From contig NZ_CP098023.1 of the NCBI RefSeq assembly GCF_030440425.1, forward strand, positions 3,284,501 to 3,348,500: a DNA stretch of 64,000 nt, in the 5' to 3' direction. The DNA comes from Microbulbifer sp. MI-G. GTDB lineage: Bacteria > Pseudomonadota > Gammaproteobacteria > Pseudomonadales > Cellvibrionaceae. Each line of letters begins with the position of its first letter. Position 1 is the stretch's first letter. Positions 8,669 to 18,263 of the stretch are shown here, piece after piece. The notes beneath the pieces are model-generated. The model saw only the letters and a list, made by a program, of their open reading frames with translations, did not search any database and was not told the origin of the DNA. The position numbers and the translations under genes were made by a program.

Positions 8669-8944
8669 TTAACGGTAGAATTCAACATAGAAAACAACTT
8701 CTGAAAGGGGCTCCACTTCATGTAAGATTCCTGGCTCAACAACGCCGTATTCCCCTGGTGACAAATCAATTTCTTCAACCCTGGGCTCCAATATACGATA
8801 ACGGAGCATACCTTTTAAAATAATAATCTTGCCCCATGTACCCTGCTTTGTTTTATGAGCATTTAACAAACCCTTTGGCATGCTTTCCTGGGAAAATTGT
8901 GGCGTTTTCTGATATTTTTTAACAGAGTCTGGCAATTTTTTCAT
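8669..8944 (-). CDS. DUF1971 (YeaR/TehB-like) small cupin protein
   Basis: 91 residues from the ATG at 8944; the frame is open to 8977, but upstream ATGs lack ribosome binding sites and the family normally begins LP-x5-Y-x-TP, which matches LPDSVKKYQKTPQF here. The body KTKQGTWGKIIILKGMLRYRI followed by PGEYGVVEPGILHEVEP is the single-domain cupin typical of YeaR and the TehB N-domain, linked to nitrate/nitrite or tellurite stress in enterobacteria. Monocistronic and next to the IS end; it may be a survivor of the older chromosome. Confidence 0.8.
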   Translation of the reverse strand: MKKLPDSVKKYQKTPQFSQESMPKGLLNAHKTKQGTWGKIIILKGMLRYRILEPRVEEIDLSPGEYGVVEPGILHEVEPLSEVVFYVEFYR

Positions 8945-8977
8945 GATGACCATTTGACTGTCGGACATGCTAACCAT

Positions 8978-9561
8978 TTGCTGTATATTTATGCAAGCTT
9001 TCTATAATCGCCAATCAAAATTCCTGCAACCGGCATCTCAAGCTGTGCCTATACTTCAATCGTCATTCAATCTGTATTCAGTCCTGAAATATTTCTTTGA
9101 TATGCAGACTTTCCCGCATTACTTTCAAACATCCTCTTTAAAACGTCATTTTTGCATATGCGTTACCTGGCAAAAAATTCGCAGTATGCAAGCTATAAAA
9201 TTAACTGGAATTTATAGCTACTAATTTATCACCTCTTTTTTCTTCACCAGAAACTGAACTATCGCAATATTAACAATAGACTGATGCTTTCCGGTTAAAT
9301 ACCTAAAATCACCATGGCAGGCTTTCTCAGATACAATTGTTACGCTCTTGTTGACAGCCCCCGGTGGTCAAATTCAGTCGGTTTTCCCCGGCTGATTTGT
9401 GATAAAGAAATGTGGTATCGGTAAAAATATCTTTCCCTCAGCACAGCCTTATTGACAGAGAAGATCACATGATACTGACCCAGCAAACTTTTTACCAACC
9501 GTCATTATGTGCCTAAGCGTACACAATAGGGATTTCTTCACAACTGGTACATATAATGTGC
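8978..9561. other. Intergenic stretch without a supported gene
   Basis: AT-rich; one open frame (8967-9224, plus) has no ribosome binding site and no family features. I see nothing else apart from the dyad at 9562-9596. Confidence 0.6.
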
Positions 9562-9596
9562 TTATACTGATGCTGCACAGCATTAATTCAGTATAA
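9562..9596. promoter_or_regulatory. Nested dyad upstream of the PraB-like gene
   Basis: TTATACTGA (9562-9570) is the exact complement of TCAGTATAA (9588-9596), and inside it lies the perfect palindrome ATGCTG-CA-CAGCAT (9570-9583). It ends 51 bp before the start codon at 9648 with no T-run. An operator or an mRNA leader structure is likely; the regulator is unknown. Confidence 0.5.
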
Positions 9597-9647
9597 CAAT
9601 GTATTTTCTTACCGCGAATATCTATTCAATTAATTAGCGAAAATCTT

Positions 9648-10145
9648 ATGAAAAAGCCACTTACTGCTGTAGCCTTCACTATCGCCACTGCCGGTTTTGC
9701 AGGTATCGTACACTCAGAAACCTGGTCACCTGTGAGTACTACAGATATCGTCATGGCAAATGTTGCGGGTAACCCCCTGATGGTATCCAAAGGGGTTACA
9801 TTACTGTGTGATATGAATGCCACCATTGATACAGATGCGGCAGGCAATGCCCAGGTTACAGCACTGACACTATCGAGCACTGACGGACTTTGTTCGATGA
9901 TTGTCTTTTTTGATTTCCCCTATGCAATGATTGGCGGGGCCGATAATCTAGTCACCATAAGAAATGTCGATGCGCGGGGCATTACCGGTAACTGCTTTGG
10001 TGATCTGGTCGGCACCCTTGATCAGGCCACCGGAGAGATTCGGTTTTCGAATGCTCAGATACCTTCCAACCCGCCAGGCGGTGACCCTTGCGTGGGTAAT
10101 GGCACAGTAGCCACCATACCGGCGATGTCTTATACCCTTCCATAA
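9648..10145 (+). CDS. Secreted PraB-like protein (alkane oxidation activator family)
   Basis: 165 residues. A Sec signal peptide (KKPLTAVAFTIATAGFAGIVHS) is followed by a beta-rich domain with cysteines in LLCDMNATI, GLCSMI, GNCFGDL and DPCVGN. The sequence course (strand with C-x-M/A-T, then G-x-C-S-x-I, then a Pro-aromatic motif, then N-x-C) resembles the Pseudomonas PraB secreted protein linked to growth on alkanes and biofilm. The assignment is by pattern only. Monocistronic, with a dyad upstream and a terminator downstream. Confidence 0.6.
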   Translation: MKKPLTAVAFTIATAGFAGIVHSETWSPVSTTDIVMANVAGNPLMVSKGVTLLCDMNATIDTDAAGNAQVTALTLSSTDGLCSMIVFFDFPYAMIGGADNLVTIRNVDARGITGNCFGDLVGTLDQATGEIRFSNAQIPSNPPGGDPCVGNGTVATIPAMSYTLP

Positions 10146-10180
10146 GGTTTAAACCGGGGAAAGTGGTATTCTGGTTAAGT

Positions 10181-10212
10181 AACGCCGCTGGGGTCCTCCA
10201 GTGGCGTTTTCT
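10181..10212 (+). terminator. Intrinsic terminator after the PraB-like gene
   Basis: AACGCCGCTGG and CCAGTGGCGTT arms (one mismatch) around a short GTCCT loop, then TTTTC. Confidence 0.8.
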
Positions 10213-10909
10213 TCGTTCGCGTGCTTCCTGCCGGGCCTGGGTCCGCAATGACACCAAACACCCAAATGTGCGGAATCCCAACCCTGCTCACTGAGGTGGC
10301 AGGGTAACTTATAGAAAGGTGGGTATGACAATCTACCCCAGAGAACAACCCGGGATAATCAGTGCAAAACCTGGATATCACTGATTGTCTTAGAATATAC
10401 CTGGTCAACTCGGTCACCTTTTGTATAAAAAGACTCCCTCTTTCGGGCAGCAAACGCCATCATCAACAGATTACGATATTCCCTGGACAGTGGGCTATCA
10501 GTTAATTGTGACGACCCCGCTCACAACCTGATGAGAATCAATAAAGAGGATTCAATTATATCAGTAGCTCTGTCTGCTTGAACCAGCGGAAAAAGAACAG
10601 TAACTGCACCCACTGATACCGACAGATCGCGCACTAGTTACCCGCTTGATCCGCAGTCCTGACAAGCCAAAGCACAGGGGCAGTAAGGGTAACGAAGTGG
10701 ATGGATACGCTGTAAACGCCGCCCTCCCTAAAGCTGCTTGCCCCGGCACCACAAGGGACTACAGGTAATCTTACCAGAGCACCAACACCGGGCTCAGATG
10801 GCAGGTGATGTCAAGAAACTCAGGCTGTATCAACTGTCAATCGTCCCTGTATTAACCGTGGTGGCGTGATCAGCTCTTTGCACTGCCTCACTAGCAGGGT
10901 CATCCATGG
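10213..10909. other. Non-coding or eroded stretch
   Basis: Open frames here are short, overlap on both strands and lack ribosome binding sites. No family similarity is visible. It probably holds remains of older island genes. Confidence 0.6.
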
Positions 10910-11368
10910 TCACCTGAGCTTGTCCGTTTGGGTGCCGTGGGTTTTATCGAATGAACGCATCGCACCAATACCAAGCATGGCGGTAATCATTGAAAAGAGA
11001 GCACCGGTTTCCAGTACAGGGGGTGGAATTGTTTCTGTTGGATTCTCTGCAAGGGCATTGCTGATGGCCCAGGCCCAGCAGAGCAATGGATACAGGATGA
11101 ATTGATAGGCTAGAGCAAGACCGCCCACCCAGCCAATCCAGGGGCGCCAGCCAGCGACAAACAGGCTCTTGCTCCGGGCTTCAGCCTTGTCGACTGTCAA
11201 CTGGCCAAGCAGCAATTGTACCTGGGCGTTGATCGCTGCTATCTCTCCCTTCTGTTTGAGCGCCTCCAGTTTGCGTATCTCTTCAGCACGCTTTTCAGGA
11301 TCAGGCCACAGACGCTCAATAGCTATCTTGCCGGCATCAAACAATGCTGTTAGTGGGTCAAAAGTCAT
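10910..11368 (-). CDS. Holin-like protein of the three-helix (3TM) family
   Basis: 152 residues. An N-terminal amphipathic, charged region (PDPEKRAEEIRKLEALKQKGEIAAINAQ) precedes membrane segments around WIGWVGGLALAYQFILYPLLCWAW and ALFSMITAMLGIGAM, the layout of Holin_3TM proteins of phages and gene-transfer agents. The WRPWIGW motif is typical. It lies directly downstream of a decayed M15 peptidase on the same strand (ATG about 20 bp after the remnant), so the pair was once a phage lysis cassette. Without the lytic partner its role now is unclear. Confidence 0.8.
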   Translation of the reverse strand: MTFDPLTALFDAGKIAIERLWPDPEKRAEEIRKLEALKQKGEIAAINAQVQLLLGQLTVDKAEARSKSLFVAGWRPWIGWVGGLALAYQFILYPLLCWAWAISNALAENPTETIPPPVLETGALFSMITAMLGIGAMRSFDKTHGTQTDKLR

Positions 11369-11720
11369 CAGTAGCTCCAGATTGTGGGCCGGGCATGTGA
11401 GTCCTGAACAAAATCAGAATCATCCAGATACAGGAATCAGCCCTATGGCAGACCCTGCGGATTCACTCTAGGCCGGCAAATCCTTTCCCCGCGTGATTCT
11501 CAGCAGCGTCTAGGCCTATGCCAGGGTTATCCAGCCAACCATTGCCCGGTAGTGTGTTATGTTGGCGCCGATACTAACGCAATAAACCCGGTAGCGGTAA
11601 CAGGAGTTGATCACTATCGATTTATTACACCGCTCCCTGACTTTGATCAACCGTCGCAGTATGTCGTCTGAACAGTAGTTTCCGGCAACAGCGGCAGAAC
11701 AACTCCCGCCTCATGAAGTG
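11369..11720 (-). pseudogene. M15-type peptidase remnant
   Basis: On the minus strand, segments matching the intact gene at 33660-34037 can be followed in order: the N-terminal CRCCR-like cysteines (near 11680), the RERxNKP-like segment (near 11640), the GQ-type zinc-site stretch (near 11560) and the C-terminal LHLDD-like segment (near 11425). Numerous frameshifts and stops interrupt it. Confidence 0.7.
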
Positions 11721-12318
11721 GGCACTCACAAACATAAAGTCGCCAGAGACAAAAAAACCCGCGTTGGTCAACCTCTAAAAGGTAAAAGGTTTTGCACGAT
11801 AACAATTCCGTACCAACTAGCTAACTACAGACTGAGGTACTCCAACGCTCAACCGAGCCAGCCAAGGCTCAAACCACTTCAGCGACTGAACCGCAGGAAC
11901 CAGACCGAGCAAACTGATTAAATACATTTATCATATTTATAAAAAGAGCAGAATATTGGGATTCACCCTGACAAAATAAAGCATAAAAAATCGTAATATC
12001 TCCTTATACTGATGATTTGCAATAATATTAATCAAGCAGAGAAGTCAGCCTAATACATACATTAAAGTCTTATCTCAATTATAGCGCCACCAGACATAGC
12101 ACTGCCGAAAAGCTTACAGGTAGAGAGGCAGCTAAGCCATACTTTATTAGAAATCACTCTGCCCTTAATTTAACATGATTAACAAGGATAGAAAAATACA
12201 CTTTTTTGCGTGCATATAGTGGCAAAAATTATTATTTTACAGCTTTTTTATTTTGTACTGCCTTTGATCAAAAATAATAAGCAAAACTTTTTCCAGTCAG
12301 ACAGTAGCCGTTGGTTGA
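11721..12318. other. Intergenic stretch, nothing supported
   Basis: An open frame at 11718-11921 reads out of the M15 remnant and is low-complexity, so it is not called. The rest is strongly AT-rich and may be the downstream region of the minus-strand operon ending at 12319. Confidence 0.6.
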
Positions 12319-12834
12319 CTACAACTGATGCAGGGTATCAACTTTACCATCTGCATTTTTCTTTCTAAGATCATTTAAAAAGAAATAGTTGGCCAGAATA
12401 ACCCGGAAAACAGCATAGAGCTGCGAGAGAGTCAATAATGATACCAGAAAAAACGCGGCATACTTTGAGTAAGTCAACCAATATCCAGTAATCAGGTTTT
12501 TAGCGATAGGCACTGAAAACTCAATAGATAATACGAACATTAAAACAATTGCAGAGACCAGTACAATTTCTACCAGTTGGCTTAAGTAGTCAGCATCTGT
12601 ATCTGCATCCTTTAATGTTTGATCAGTGACCTGTTTACCCTTGAAGGCTCGTCCTATTGCGCGCGGATAGATTATTGCGATCCACGCGCCTATTATTGCA
12701 AAAATTATTGAAGATATATTCAGGAGTGCTGCCAACACAGCTTTATATGCAGAGTATTCTAATGATGACACCGTATCCTTTAAAAGATAGGTCGCAAAAC
12801 AGGAAATAATGGCAATCACAAGATACTTAATCAT
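12319..12834 (-). CDS. Four-helix membrane protein, RexB-like partner
   Basis: 171 residues with four predicted membrane helices: residues about 3-20, 35-58 (LNISSIIFAIIGAWIAIIY), 90-110 (EIVLVSAIVLMFVLSI) and 125-148 (YAAFFLVSLLTLSQLYAVF). The order, a basic/acidic cytosolic loop after helix 2, and the short charged C-tail match the layout of lambda RexB (144 aa, four helices, ion channel). The ATG overlaps the stop of the upstream gene by 4 bp (ATGA), so the two are translationally coupled. Sequence identity to RexB is not evident by eye; the assignment rests on architecture and pairing. Confidence 0.5.
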   Translation of the reverse strand: MIKYLVIAIISCFATYLLKDTVSSLEYSAYKAVLAALLNISSIIFAIIGAWIAIIYPRAIGRAFKGKQVTDQTLKDADTDADYLSQLVEIVLVSAIVLMFVLSIEFSVPIAKNLITGYWLTYSKYAAFFLVSLLTLSQLYAVFRVILANYFFLNDLRKKNADGKVDTLHQL

Positions 12835-13883
12835 TGTGCGGCCACCTCTTCTATTTCAAAAGCTGGCTGTTCCAGAGGTCTCAGCAGGTCTTGCCTCTGA
12901 GAAGTAATAGTCGCCAGTAGTGATTGTGGTGTCATTATCTGATTATCTTTCCGTTGCGCGTTAATTTCAGCAGTAAACGCAACACTAGTGCCATTCAACA
13001 TGACCCTTTTTCCGTTATTGTATACGAATCCTGCATTACGAATGGAGCTTGCTGTATTCAATTCGGCATAATTACTAATAATCTGACGAAGTTGCTGCTC
13101 TGTAGGTTCAAACTGTAGCTCATGAGTGATTGCTCTTACCTGGGTGAATGTAGGAGTATTGCTTAACAATCCAGAAAAAAATCTCTCTAAGGCCAGTCGG
13201 TCATCTTTAACGGTATATTGAAGAGTTTCTCTCTTGACAATTCTTCTTATCCTGTGGAGGTTTGTTAACAGCTCTGCCTCCAGCTCCTCTTGCTTCCTTC
13301 CTAAAGCATAAAACTTTGCATGAATTCTGGCGCTATGATCCGATGGTTGGCCGTTTTTAGAGTATCCAATTACAGTTCCCTCTTCATCAATCACTCTGTA
13401 AGGGGATTTATTGGCTAAAAAACCATTCAAGAAACGATCCAAATTACTTTTACCTTGAATAGAGTGATTAAATTTTAACGTGGCAAACACATTCTTTTCC
13501 GGAACAAACCAAAAATAACTTGGAAACCCTGGTATAACCGGTCTATTTCCAAACCCGGTTGTCAGCATGGATGTGCTCCCGGGTCTCTCCATTGGACTCA
13601 TCCCATAGATAACACCATTGTCATTTGGAACTTCATTCCAGAGTATGAGGATGCTATCTTTAGTCACTTTATTTGTATGCCAGTTACAAAAATAGGTATT
13701 CCTTAAATCATTGTCGGGATCGGCTTCGTAAGTGGTGGTATTTATGAATTCTCTGCCATCTACCGCCCACAAGCTCAGTTGTTGCAGTGTGTCATGCAAG
13801 CCACTAAATTCTGTTTGATCACTGCCACGAAGATAAAATCCACATTTTTTAATATCGAAAAACTTGACTTTTGCTTCTAACAT
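12831..13883 (-). CDS. Cytosolic RexA-like protein, first gene of a two-gene module
   Basis: 350 residues, no signal or membrane segment. The segment IPGFPSYFWFVPEKNVFATLKF followed by NLDRFLNGFL (about residues 138-175) resembles the GFPSFLFVEGDTIGFA and L-x2-FL region of lambda RexA. A helical C-terminal half (EELEAELLTNLHRIRRIVKRE) follows. RexA senses phage replication complexes and activates RexB. Preceded by AAGGAATT and by a probable own promoter region; low-GC relative to the core genome. It could be a different two-component abortive-infection family of the same layout. Confidence 0.5.
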   Translation of the reverse strand: MLEAKVKFFDIKKCGFYLRGSDQTEFSGLHDTLQQLSLWAVDGREFINTTTYEADPDNDLRNTYFCNWHTNKVTKDSILILWNEVPNDNGVIYGMSPMERPGSTSMLTTGFGNRPVIPGFPSYFWFVPEKNVFATLKFNHSIQGKSNLDRFLNGFLANKSPYRVIDEEGTVIGYSKNGQPSDHSARIHAKFYALGRKQEELEAELLTNLHRIRRIVKRETLQYTVKDDRLALERFFSGLLSNTPTFTQVRAITHELQFEPTEQQLRQIISNYAELNTASSIRNAGFVYNNGKRVMLNGTSVAFTAEINAQRKDNQIMTPQSLLATITSQRQDLLRPLEQPAFEIEEVAAQ

Positions 13884-14748
13884 TCACAATTCCTTGTACA
13901 AGTATTATTTCACCTACTTGCTGATAGTTAACCTTCTCAACCGAGACAATCAATGTGATGCATCAAACATGCGGAACAGGTAGCGGTGCAACCTGCTTGT
14001 GCCTGTATGGCCCAATTCTTCAATTCCGGTAATGTACAGCCGCTCACTTGCCAGCAATGAGTTACTGGTATGACTGCCCAATGCTGTGCAGGTGCAGCAG
14101 GCTATGCCTATTGCGTTTACCAGTACGTAATCACACCGACTCTCTTGCAACCCAAACAGTGAAATGGGCCTCTTCACCCGAATGTAACAAGGATAGGAAG
14201 AACTCACAATGGGCAAGAAGGCTACAAAAGGGTAAACGCTGGCATGGAGGTTGGAAGCCTGAGATCTCCGGTTGCACGATCACTTCCCCATCGCTCCCGC
14301 AGGTTCGCCGTACGCTGGATACCACCAGCCCCTTTGTTCACCTTCTCGTTGCCGATGCCCTCGGACTTTCAGGGTTACCGCCTTGCCGGGACCGGTGGAG
14401 TGCAGGAGCGTGGCAATAACGCCGGTGTTGACCCCAATGGGGTGGCAAAATGCAGTATTGCATGCGGTTTTTCGGCCTTCTCGCGCACAAATCTGCTGTG
14501 CCGGTTGCGTGTAATCACCTATTTACACATTTCACACCAGACCAAGTATCGTGATAATCCCGCCAAGTATCCGCACCACAGTGTCGGAGGGGGGTTGTGT
14601 CAAACTCACCCGGTAACAATTTCTGTCGGCAAACCAGGACAAATCACTCCCGCAGCCTGCCTGAGAAAACACAGTACCATTCTGTACACGATGACGAAAA
14701 TACTGGCTATCGGTGTGTAAAAGCTTGACGAAGTACCCCAGTCATTTG
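13884..14748. other. Non-coding or eroded stretch
   Basis: Overlapping open frames around 14048-14720 on both strands have no start signals and no recognisable domain. The GC content is higher than in the neighbouring genes, which suggests a degraded gene, but I cannot identify it. Confidence 0.55.
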
Positions 14749-15186
14749 TTAAACACCATAGCCAGGTGTTTCGGACAATTTTCTCTTGCTGCGAATAAAC
14801 ATACCATTGCCCCTGCCAATCTCTTTGTCATTTGAGTCGTAAACGATAGATTCGGCAATAAATTGGGATTTATTCCTATTGACTACTTTTCCAATTGCCT
14901 GCATTTTCCCCTCCGAAACCGGCCTGGTTAAATAGGTAGTAAAGGAAGTAGTAAGCACAAAGAATGTTTTTTCTAAAGAGCTGGTGGCAAAGAAAGCCGC
15001 ATCGTCTAGCATTTTAAAATACACTGAACCATGAACCGCACCGGCTGCATGATAAAACTTTTCCCCCAGATCAATTTCAATAACCGCTTTACCTTCAGAA
15101 ACAGCCATTGTAGGGGCGTAAAATTCGTTTATTGGGGCTGTACCATACATAGCTTCCAGCTTTCTAAAATGATCAACATTGTTCAT
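14749..15186 (-). CDS. PaaI-like hotdog thioesterase family protein
   Basis: 145 residues from the ATG at 15186 (the frame is open to 15237). The motif HAAGAVHGSVYFKMLDDAAFFA (about residues 44-65) is the hotdog active-site helix with its HG and Asp, and a strand pair VLTTSFTTYLTRPV to KMQAIGKVV follows. The family hydrolyses acyl-CoA thioesters, often phenylacetyl- or short aromatic-CoA. Substrate unknown. Single gene among eroded island DNA. Confidence 0.85.
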   Translation of the reverse strand: MNNVDHFRKLEAMYGTAPINEFYAPTMAVSEGKAVIEIDLGEKFYHAAGAVHGSVYFKMLDDAAFFATSSLEKTFFVLTTSFTTYLTRPVSEGKMQAIGKVVNRNKSQFIAESIVYDSNDKEIGRGNGMFIRSKRKLSETPGYGV

Positions 15187-15554
15187 GTTTGCTCTCTTTG
15201 CGCACACCGCGCGTGTTTTCGGGAACTTTGTCCGCAACCTCCACTTGTTAAGATTTCTATTCTATCAAGTATGTGTGTCGTTGAGGGTGCTGTAAGCTTT
15301 GGGGCACTAACCCAAGGCTCTGCGGTGCTCCTCACTATGGCAGTGGCAGCAGAAGTGCGCAGCCATGGCGACTTAGTTCCTGGCAGTGGTGGGCCACGGC
15401 ACTGCCATTACTGTTGTCACAATGCACACAAACGCGGCCTTAGGCCAGTGTCAGTAGTTTGCGATGCGGATAGATTGCAGGTTCACTTTGTCTCCCTGGG
15501 TATCTCCAGCTCGAACAGGGGATTCCTCCATACCCTCCTCTCTCAGTAGCTCAA
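15187..15554. other. Intergenic stretch without a supported gene
   Basis: One plus-strand open frame (15031-15549) is the reverse shadow of the thioesterase start and of non-coding DNA. Nothing else is supported. Confidence 0.6.
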
Positions 15555-15945
15555 AAGAACGGGGCAGGTGTGCTCACCCGAAACAGGCTCAGGATCATCC
15601 AGATAAACGCATCGACCCTTGTGTGCTTTCTACTGTACATCAATGCCGGCAAAATCATCCTTCAGTGCAACGCCCGGCGGCCCACAGGTATGATCCGGAA
15701 CATCCATAGCCTGCCCGGCAGTGTCTGTTATGGTGGAACCGATATGGGCGCAGTGTGCTGGGAAGCGATTCCCGGAGTTGATCACCATTGGCCTGTTGGC
15801 ACCTTCCCTGACTTTGTCCAACCGACGTAGCGTGCCACCCGGGATGCGGCTGTTCCTACATCAACCGCAGGACAAATCCGCTTCAGAGAAGTCGTGAATA
15901 CCGAATATGGGATTACCAGACGCAAAGGGGCCGCACTGTGCGGGG
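15555..15945 (-). pseudogene. M15-type peptidase remnant
   Basis: The minus strand aligns along its length with the intact gene at 33660-34037: the C-terminal DD-type segment (near 15600), the GQAMDV-like zinc segment (near 15710), the NSGNR-like segment (near 15770) and the N-terminal region (near 15880). Many substitutions and several frameshifts are present. A GC-rich hairpin typical of the region upstream of these genes lies at about 15925-15945. Confidence 0.75.
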
Positions 15946-16041
15946 CTCATCACTGGTTTAGGCTATAACTCTGCACATTGATGACAGCATACAGTTTTCA
16001 TTCTGAAATGGCGTAAAGCGGCCCGCCCCCTGGAGATCAAT

Positions 16042-16431
16042 ATGGATGACATTACTCGCGCCAAGTATCTTCCCATCGCCCTGATTGCTACAGGACTGGT
16101 ATTTATTTTTGCTATGTATCCGTTGATGATTTGGATCTGGCCCGCGGGATGGGGTTTGACACCGCAGCAACCCGAATACGAACAGATTATTATAGGAACA
16201 TTCGGAATTTTAGGTATATTCCTGGTTCTTGCCGCCAAAAATCCCTCTGCTCACCTCAAACTGATCTGGTTCACCATCTGGTTAAATTTAGTCTATGCGA
16301 CCATTATGGTGTTGATGGTTCTGGCTGACCGAACTGAGCACGCAAACTTATTTGGTAATGTTCCGGTACAATATTTGATTGCAGGGGTTCTCTGGTATCT
16401 GCTGCCCAGGCACAAAAAGCGCCCCTCTTGA
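16042..16431 (+). CDS. Small four-helix membrane protein (DUF6632-like), copy A1
   Basis: 129 residues with four hydrophobic helices: about 10-28, 46-66, 75-95 and 102-120. The shared signature is MDDITRAKYLPIALI, FAMYPLMIWIWPAGWG and VPVQYLIAGVLWYLLPR. Preceded by GGAG. Four such genes occur as two tandem pairs (16042 and 16712; 25154 and 25647). I associate the pattern with the DUF6632 family, function unknown, with moderate certainty. Confidence 0.75.
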   Translation: MDDITRAKYLPIALIATGLVFIFAMYPLMIWIWPAGWGLTPQQPEYEQIIIGTFGILGIFLVLAAKNPSAHLKLIWFTIWLNLVYATIMVLMVLADRTEHANLFGNVPVQYLIAGVLWYLLPRHKKRPS

Positions 16432-16711
16432 CGCGCCAATGATCTTTCTTTCGGCAGGCGTTTGAAGTTGTCCTTGACTTATGGGTCTTGCTGTAATTTC
16501 CAACCGGCTTTGCGGAAACCCCATTCACTCAAACTCACCAGAGTCTGCCACTGGATGCTTCAAAGTCCTATCCTTTGGCGGCAGTGATCTTAGATAAAAA
16601 GCCGTATTGTGCTTTCCAAGAAGGCTTCGCTGGGCGTATTAAGAACTATTTCGTCTATATTATTGAGCGTGCCAAAGCAACTTAAAAGCGGTCTCCGCTC
16701 TGGAGAAGCCT

Positions 16712-17101
16712 ATGGAAGACACCACTCGTGTGAAGTACCTCCCCATTGCCCTGAAAGTGATAGGCCTATTTTTTATCTTTGGTGTTTACCCGATGATGCG
16801 ATTGGCATGGCCTCCGGGGTACGGGTGGGTACCGCCGTATCAACAGTTTCAAATCATTGGACTGGCAATATACGCAACTCTGGGTGTATGCCTGATTTTC
16901 GCTGCCCGAAACATCGCTACAAATATCGGTCTGATTTGGTACACCATTTGGGTGAATTTGATATGTGGCACCACGATGTTTGTGATGGAACTAGCTAATC
17001 GAACCGGTGAGGTAAACTGGTCCCTCAATATCTTCGTACAGTATTTCATTGTTGGAATTCTTTGGTATTTAATGCCCAGACATACCAAAGATCTACAGTA
17101 A
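16712..17101 (+). CDS. Small four-helix membrane protein (DUF6632-like), copy A2
   Basis: 129 residues, clearly a paralogue of the gene at 16042 (MEDTTRVKYLPIALK, YPMMRLAWPPGYGW, VQYFIVGILWYLMPR). It begins 280 bp after copy A1, preceded by GGAG. The second member of each pair carries a more diverged Pro/Trp-rich segment. Integral membrane protein of unknown role. Confidence 0.75.
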   Translation: MEDTTRVKYLPIALKVIGLFFIFGVYPMMRLAWPPGYGWVPPYQQFQIIGLAIYATLGVCLIFAARNIATNIGLIWYTIWVNLICGTTMFVMELANRTGEVNWSLNIFVQYFIVGILWYLMPRHTKDLQ

Positions 17102-17172
17102 CAGCCATTGACGTACAATGGCGAATACCCCGAAGCACGGATCATGATATTGTACTAAATACAGACATAAAA

Positions 17173-17199
17173 AACCGCCAATCAGCGGGTTCTTTTTTA
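17173..17199. terminator. Bidirectional intrinsic terminator
   Basis: AACCGC and GCGGGTT arms with A-run on the left and T-run on the right, so it can serve both strands. It ends the DUF6632-like pair. Confidence 0.7.
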
Positions 17200-17489
17200 T
17201 AGACACAACATCCCACAGGAAATTGTACTAACTGGTTCTGATGTGTACAAACAAGCTATTTTTCAACCCAAGACCTCAACAACGCGATTATTCGTTTCTG
17301 GTGCATCACATTCAAACGCAGCATCCCTGGACGCATAGCATTTCGTTTTGCCCTGACTTGGCGACAATTTCTACTGGTTTAGAGGGTTTGATCCCCATGT
17401 TTTATCCCCCGTCTACTCATTGTACGGGTGGACCCATTCCGGTAGGGAGAACTACCGAGATCGACGAACTACAGTTTAATAAGCACTAA

Positions 17490-17810
17490 AGGACAGCCTC
17501 TGCGCAAGACAATAAATACATCCAAAGCACAGAAGAACAATCTTTCTGCTGCCAGGCAAGCCCCGGTGGGCTAAACGATAAGTTTAACGAGGTACGAAAC
17601 ACTACCCGATTTTATATCGATGTGCCCACCAAACTTCCACGAGCCAAACAGCCTCGCTTCAATTCGAATCAAACCTATGGGATATCATGGCAAAGAGGCA
17701 CAGCACCTAGTGGCCCACACTGATCAGAGGCCACACAGGCATGCCAAGCCGGGCATGGTATTGATTACAACGAAATCCGTATTTACCCAGATAAGCAGGG
17801 CATAGGCAGG
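17490..17810 (+). pseudogene. Integrase C-terminal remnant of an older island
   Basis: The region aligns with the integrase gene at 40659-41861 in two blocks: CTGCGCAAGACAATAAATAC (near 17500) with the HLRKTINKS segment, and 17600-17810 with the FHEVRSL to MAHTDERVTQAYQAG catalytic segment and the C-terminus. A stretch of about 200 bp between the blocks is deleted and the frame is broken. It marks the int end of an earlier, related element whose tRNA-side end is at about 19.0 kb. Confidence 0.75.
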
Positions 17811-18250
17811 GCGTGTTGAATATCCGCGATGCGTCATTTTTGATGCTGCCATCAATGGCTGTCGCAAAGACGCCGCAGACAATCCAATATAGACTGCACT
17901 ATTTGCGACCAAATCCACTTTGATGGCTATGTTTGACGTACTCCCCCTTTGCGAAAACGCCTAGTAAGACTACAAAGCCCCAGCCCACGACTATGACTCC
18001 AGCCAAGCCAGAATCTATGGGCCCAGTAGCTTTTATTGGCCTGATAAAAAGCCCTCCTGTTCAGTTGGCTCTAGCATCTGAGGGGCTGCGGTGTTCAGCA
18101 AAGCTCGGGAGTGTGAAATTTTGTCCCAGGGGGCTATTACATAATATTATTATGCGTTAAGGTGAGTAAGGTTCTTTTGAGCTGAATACTCTGTCATAAC
18201 TTTTACAAACTACGGAATGGTTATTTCCATAGCTATTACGAACATACATC
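17811..18250. other. Intergenic stretch without a supported gene
   Basis: An open frame at 17933-18160 is low-complexity and lacks a start signal. It may contain transposase debris, but I cannot identify it. Confidence 0.5.
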
Positions 18251-18263
18251 AAGGAGAAGCACA

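Noticed and set aside
10213..10909. Further phage genes near the holin
   Set aside because: Several short frames were inspected on both strands; none shows a recognisable phage motif.
11718..11921. 67-aa open frame after the M15 remnant
   Set aside because: Reads out of the remnant's N-terminal region, low complexity, no ribosome binding site.
17241..17489. 82-aa plus-strand open frame
   Set aside because: No ribosome binding site and no coding character; it lies just upstream of the integrase remnant.
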